Shown here: positions 13,000 through 15,519 of the stretch, in pieces
Numbering within the stretch: position 1 is the first letter of the stretch
How the letters are laid out: every line of letters begins with the position of its first letter
DNA from: Microbacteriaceae bacterium UBA4731
GTDB lineage: Bacteria > Actinomycetota > Actinomycetes > Actinomycetales > Microbacteriaceae
Assembly (NCBI GenBank): GCA_002404115.1
Contig: DHJB01000074.1
Location: forward strand, 30,667 to 46,185
Direction of reading: 5' to 3'
Length of the DNA stretch: 15,519 nt
The notes under the pieces: generated by a model
The model's input: only the letters and a program-made list of their open reading frames with translations
The model's database searches: none
What the model was told of the DNA's origin: nothing
Translations under genes and position numbers: made by a program

Positions 13000-13821
13000 G
13001 TGTCATACTCGCTCGCCGACGTAACCCGGGTCGCCCACGATCTGTGGCCGCTGTCCGGGGCGGAGGCGTGGGATGCGCCCGGTCTTCTGAGCGGGGATCC
13101 CGCGAGCCCGGTCGACTACATTCACCTGGCCGTCGATGCCGTCTCCGACACCGTCGAGGAGGCCGTCGAGGCGAACGCCGACCTTCTGCTCGTACATCAC
13201 CCGTTGCTGCTGCGCGGCGTGACGACGGTGGCGGAGGACCGGTACAAGGGTGCGCTGCTCAGCCGCCTGATCCGGGCCAACTGCGCGCTCCTGGCGGCAC
13301 ACACCAACGCCGACGTGGTCGTCGACGGTGTGTCGGACATCTTCGCCAGCCGCCTGGGCCTCATCGACGCCAGGCCGATCACCGAGGGCTCGGTGCCCGG
13401 AACGGGTATCGGTCGAGTCGGCCGGCTCGCACAGCCCACTACGCTCGGGCAGCTCGCGCGCGTCGTTGCCGACCTGCTGCCGCCGACCGCATCCGGAATC
13501 CGGGTCGCGGGAGACTACGGCGGCACCGTCGAAACCGTGTCGCTGTGCGGCGGTGCGGGCGACTCGCTCCTGGGGGACCCGGCGGTTGTCGCATCCGATG
13601 TCTACATCACCGCAGATCTCAGGCACCACCCGGCCTCCGAGGCCCGCGAGCAGGCTATGGTCGCCGGGAGCGGCCCGGCGCTCATGGACGTGTCCCACTG
13701 GGCCAGCGAATGGCTCTGGCTCGAAACCGCGGCCAGCCAGTTGCGTGAGGCGCTGCCCGGCCTGCGCGTGACGGTCAGTGAAATCCGCACGGATCCGTGG
13801 GATTTCGTCGTCATGCAATAG
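13000..13821 (+). CDS. Nif3-like dinuclear metal centre protein
   Basis: A 273-residue cytoplasmic protein of the NIF3/YbgI family, known as ring-shaped hexamers with a two-metal site. Its reaction is unsettled; some members are reported as GTP cyclohydrolase-like. Visible ligands and motifs are: the early VAHDLWPLSGAEAWDAPGLL segment (family pattern P..A..WDN.GL), DLLLVHHPLLLRG with His66 and His67, LLAAHTNADVVVDGVSD with His101 and Asp105, VYITADLRHH in place of the usual TGDxxxH, and MDVSHWASEW with His233 and Glu237. All expected metal ligands are present and length is normal. GTG 13000 begins the homology and sits six bases after a -10 box. In many actinobacteria this gene precedes the zinc-ribbon protein and an RNase H gene, as here. 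Confidence 0.93.
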   Translation: MSYSLADVTRVAHDLWPLSGAEAWDAPGLLSGDPASPVDYIHLAVDAVSDTVEEAVEANADLLLVHHPLLLRGVTTVAEDRYKGALLSRLIRANCALLAAHTNADVVVDGVSDIFASRLGLIDARPITEGSVPGTGIGRVGRLAQPTTLGQLARVVADLLPPTASGIRVAGDYGGTVETVSLCGGAGDSLLGDPAVVASDVYITADLRHHPASEAREQAMVAGSGPALMDVSHWASEWLWLETAASQLREALPGLRVTVSEIRTDPWDFVVMQ

Positions 13822-13879
13822 CCTGCCGGCTACCCCAACAGCACCACTCGAACTCAATACCCGTGAAGGTCAGGACATC

Positions 13880-14617
13880 GTGAAGGCAACTCCAGCAGAG
13901 CAGAAGGGGCTTCTCCGGCTCCAGGCCCTCGACACCAAGCTCGCCCAGGTAGAGCACCAGGCCAAATCGCTGGCACAGCACGCCGAGCTGGCCGCACTGG
14001 CAAGCCAGGGCGAGAAGACCCGGGCGACGCTGGCGGCGCGAAACGGCGAGCTCGAGGATGTGCGCACCGAACTGCGTCGCATCGAATCGGACGTCGACGT
14101 GGTCGAGAAGCGCATCGCCCGCGACACCGAGCGAGTGGACCACTCCTCGTCGGTGAAGGATGTCCAGGCGCTGGAGACGGAACTCGCCGCGCTGCGCAAG
14201 CGCCTCTTTGACCTCGAGGAGATCGAGATTGCGGTCATGGAACGACTCGAAGAACGCGAATCCGCGGTCGCCGAGGTGCAGACCGAACGCGAGGCCCTGT
14301 CCGCCCGCGTCGTCGAGACGGAGCAGGCCCGCGACGCCGCTCTCGCCGACCTGAACCGGCAGCTCGCCGACCTCACGCGCGACCGTGCCACGATCGCCGG
14401 GACCATTTCCGACGAGCTGGGCGCCTTGTACGAGAAGCGTCGCGTGGTTGGCCGGGGCAATGCCGCCGCGTTGCTCCGGGCCCGCACCTGCAGCGGCTGC
14501 ACCATGACGCTGACCGGCAGCGACCTCGAGGCCGTGCGCAGCTCTCCCGCCGATGACGTTGTCTTCTGCCCGGACTGCGGTGCAATCCTGGTGCGCACGG
14601 AGGAGTCAGGCATCTGA
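13880..14617 (+). CDS. Coiled-coil protein with C4 zinc ribbon (DUF164/CdsZ-like)
   Basis: A 245-residue cytoplasmic protein. Residues about 5-180 form a long heptad-rich helical hairpin, with many Glu, Arg, Leu and Ala. It includes the conserved RDTERVDHSSSVKDVQALET segment and the loop motif LYEKRR. The C-terminal 45 residues are a zinc ribbon with Cys204-x2-Cys207 (CSGC) and Cys230-x2-Cys233 (CPDC). The family is widespread; related proteins from other bacteria bind nucleic acid, but the role here is unknown. I chose GTG 13880 because homology begins at KATPAEQKGLLRLQALDTKL and a CAGGA ribosome site lies just upstream. Its TGA shares one base with the ATG of the RNase H gene, so the two are coupled, and the Nif3-like gene 58 bases upstream is probably in the same unit. 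Confidence 0.92.
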   Translation: MKATPAEQKGLLRLQALDTKLAQVEHQAKSLAQHAELAALASQGEKTRATLAARNGELEDVRTELRRIESDVDVVEKRIARDTERVDHSSSVKDVQALETELAALRKRLFDLEEIEIAVMERLEERESAVAEVQTEREALSARVVETEQARDAALADLNRQLADLTRDRATIAGTISDELGALYEKRRVVGRGNAAALLRARTCSGCTMTLTGSDLEAVRSSPADDVVFCPDCGAILVRTEESGI

Positions 14618-15039
14618 TGACACGGTCGCTCATCGTCGAGGCCGACGGGGGGTCCCGGGGGAATCCGGGCCGCGCGGGCAGCGGCACGCTCGTTATCGAT
14701 GCGAAGACCGGTGAGACGCTCGCGGAGATCGGGGTGTACCTCGGGGTCGCGACGAACAACGTCGCCGAATACCGAAGCATGATCGAGGGCATCCGGCGCG
14801 CGGTCGAGATCGACCCAGGTGCCGGCATCCACGTGCGAATGGACTCGCAGCTCGTCATCGAACAGATGTCGGGCCGCTGGAAGATCAAGCACCCCGACAT
14901 GCGGGAACTGGCGACCAAGGCGCGCGAGCTGATCGGTCACCGTCCGGTCACCTTCGAGTGGATTCCCAGGGCCGAGAACTCCCGTGCCGACGCGATCGCC
15001 AACCGGGCCATGGATATGGGCTCCAGCTTCGGCCTGTAA
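14617..15039 (+). CDS. rnhA: Ribonuclease HI-type enzyme
   Basis: A 140-residue RNase H-fold enzyme expected to cut RNA in RNA-DNA hybrids, using two metal ions, in the cytoplasm. The four catalytic acids are present: Asp10 in EADGGSRGNPG, Glu51 in TNNVAEYRSMI, Asp76 in VRMDSQLVIEQM and Asp125 in NSRADAIAN. The length equals a single RNase H domain. The mycobacterial homologue Rv2228c is fused to a CobC-like phosphatase, and that second domain is absent here. The ATG at 14617 overlaps the preceding TGA by one base, and GGAGGAG lies about 11 bases upstream. The stop codon TAA at 15037-15039 forms the first half of the rnpB -10 box, so its mRNA would read straight into rnpB. Confidence 0.95.
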   Translation: MTRSLIVEADGGSRGNPGRAGSGTLVIDAKTGETLAEIGVYLGVATNNVAEYRSMIEGIRRAVEIDPGAGIHVRMDSQLVIEQMSGRWKIKHPDMRELATKARELIGHRPVTFEWIPRAENSRADAIANRAMDMGSSFGL

Positions 15040-15042
15040 GAT
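15037..15042 (+). promoter_or_regulatory. -10 box of rnpB, overlapping the RNase H stop codon
   Basis: TAAGAT lies seven bases before position 15050, which is the first base of the P1 stem of RNase P RNA, the right distance for a transcription start. No good -35 is visible. Its first three bases are the TAA stop of the upstream gene. Confidence 0.45.
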
Positions 15043-15049
15043 TTCACCT

Positions 15050-15431
15050 GGAATGGGTCGGCAAGACGGTCGCGTCATCCTGTGTTCTTCGGAGCACCGG
15101 ATGCCGAGGAACGTCCGGGCTCCAGAGAGCAGGGCGGTGGGTAACACCCACCCGGGGCAACCCGCGAGACAGTGCCACAGAAAGTAAACCGCCACCGGCT
15201 CCGGCCGGGGGTAAGGGTGAAACGGTGGTGTAAGAGACCACCAGAGGCCAGGGTGACCTGGTCGGCTTGGTAAACCTCGTCCGGAGCAAGGTCGAACAGG
15301 AAACGCTAAGGCGGCTCGCCGAGTTTCCGGGTAGACCGCTAGAGGGCTGCGGCAACGTAGTCCCAAGATAGATGGCCGTCCATGGTGCTTCGGCACCGGG
15401 ACAGAACCCGGCGTAATAGCCGGCCCATTCC
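15050..15431 (+). ncRNA. rnpB: RNase P RNA, bacterial class A
   Basis: Catalytic RNA that trims the 5' leader of tRNA precursors together with the RnpA protein. The ends pair as P1: GGAATGGGTCGGC (15050-15062) with GCCGGCCCATTCC (15419-15431), with one G-U pair. Conserved blocks appear in order: GAGGAACGTCCGGGCTCC (15106-15123), ACAGTGCCACAGAAA (15169-15183), AGGGTGAAACGGTGG, GTAAGAGACCACCAG, CCGGAGCAAGG, GGGTAGACCGC, AGATAGATGGCCGTC (15366-15380) and ACAGAACCCGGC (15401-15412). The length of about 382 bases is normal. The exact ends are set from P1 pairing; the mature RNA may differ by a few bases. Confidence 0.96.
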
Positions 15432-15461
15432 CTGTCTAGGTTTGACGTTACGGCCTGCCGC

Positions 15462-15479
15462 GGGCGGACCTCTCCGCCC
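15462..15479 (+). terminator. Hairpin downstream of rnpB, possible terminator
   Basis: GGGCGGA at 15462-15468 pairs with TCCGCCC at 15473-15479 around a CCTC loop, starting 31 bases after the end of P1. The stem is strong, but there is no T-run. The remaining 40 bases of the window show no gene. Confidence 0.45.
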
Positions 15480-15519
15480 CTAGAACGGTGGTGGGGGTTC
15501 GAGTGGGGTTTCGGGTTCG

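Noticed and set aside
13870..15396. 508-codon minus-strand open frame
   Set aside because: It runs antisense through the zinc-ribbon gene, RNase H and rnpB, all three firmly identified; serine- and arginine-rich shadow.
1..15519. CRISPR array or prophage module
   Set aside because: No regularly spaced repeats, cas genes, or phage structural or lysis genes are visible in any frame.

Overview
The window is high-GC DNA from an actinobacterium. The most likely family is Microbacteriaceae (a Leifsonia- or Cryobacterium-like organism). This rests on three things: a homodimeric-type AceE beginning [10 protein letters not shown]; an AhpE-type peroxiredoxin; and the run Nif3-like protein, C4 zinc-ribbon protein, RNase H, class A RNase P RNA. 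Genus and species cannot be fixed from the sequence alone.

Layout. Positions 1-2008 are core genes: the 5' part of aceE (minus), a divergent ahpE-like peroxiredoxin (plus), and a convergent DUF1003 membrane protein (minus). A tRNA-Val(UAC) lies at 2121-2196. From 2197 to about 3240 there is no intact gene. This stretch holds at least three broken pieces: the start of a GNAT acetyltransferase, a VOC/glyoxalase lacking its start, and a DUF1905 fragment on the minus strand. Base and codon use differ from the flanks, which looks like an insertion and deletion scar beside the tRNA. Positions 3246-4675 carry two tandem GAF-ANTAR regulators; the first is broken by a +1 shift in a run of six G. A small unknown protein (4774-5112) follows. 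Next come an allophanate hydrolase remnant that has lost its catalytic lysine region (5106-6593, minus) and a small alpha/beta hydrolase (6656-7303).

The most coherent system is at 7300-11518: two tandem-domain universal stress proteins (minus), divergent from a sensor kinase and response regulator (plus). The pair closely resembles mycobacterial DevS/DosS and DevR/DosR. The kinase keeps the proximal haem histidine and distal tyrosine at the same 22-residue spacing as DevS. The regulator keeps the DevR phosphorylation and DNA-contact residues. The 150-bp gap between the two units holds a site matching 11 of 14 positions of the DosR palindrome core. I infer a complete oxygen/NO/CO-responsive dormancy-type module controlling its neighbouring usp genes.

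Positions 11550-15431 hold a short DUF427 protein, an EamA transporter, a small disordered protein, the Nif3-like protein, the zinc-ribbon protein, RNase H and rnpB.

Several genes (DUF1003, DUF427, the 12690 gene, Nif3, and probably the hydrolase) have a TAnnnT -10 box 6-7 bases before the start codon and no Shine-Dalgarno sequence, which predicts leaderless transcripts. I see no CRISPR array, insertion sequence, transposase or integrase.
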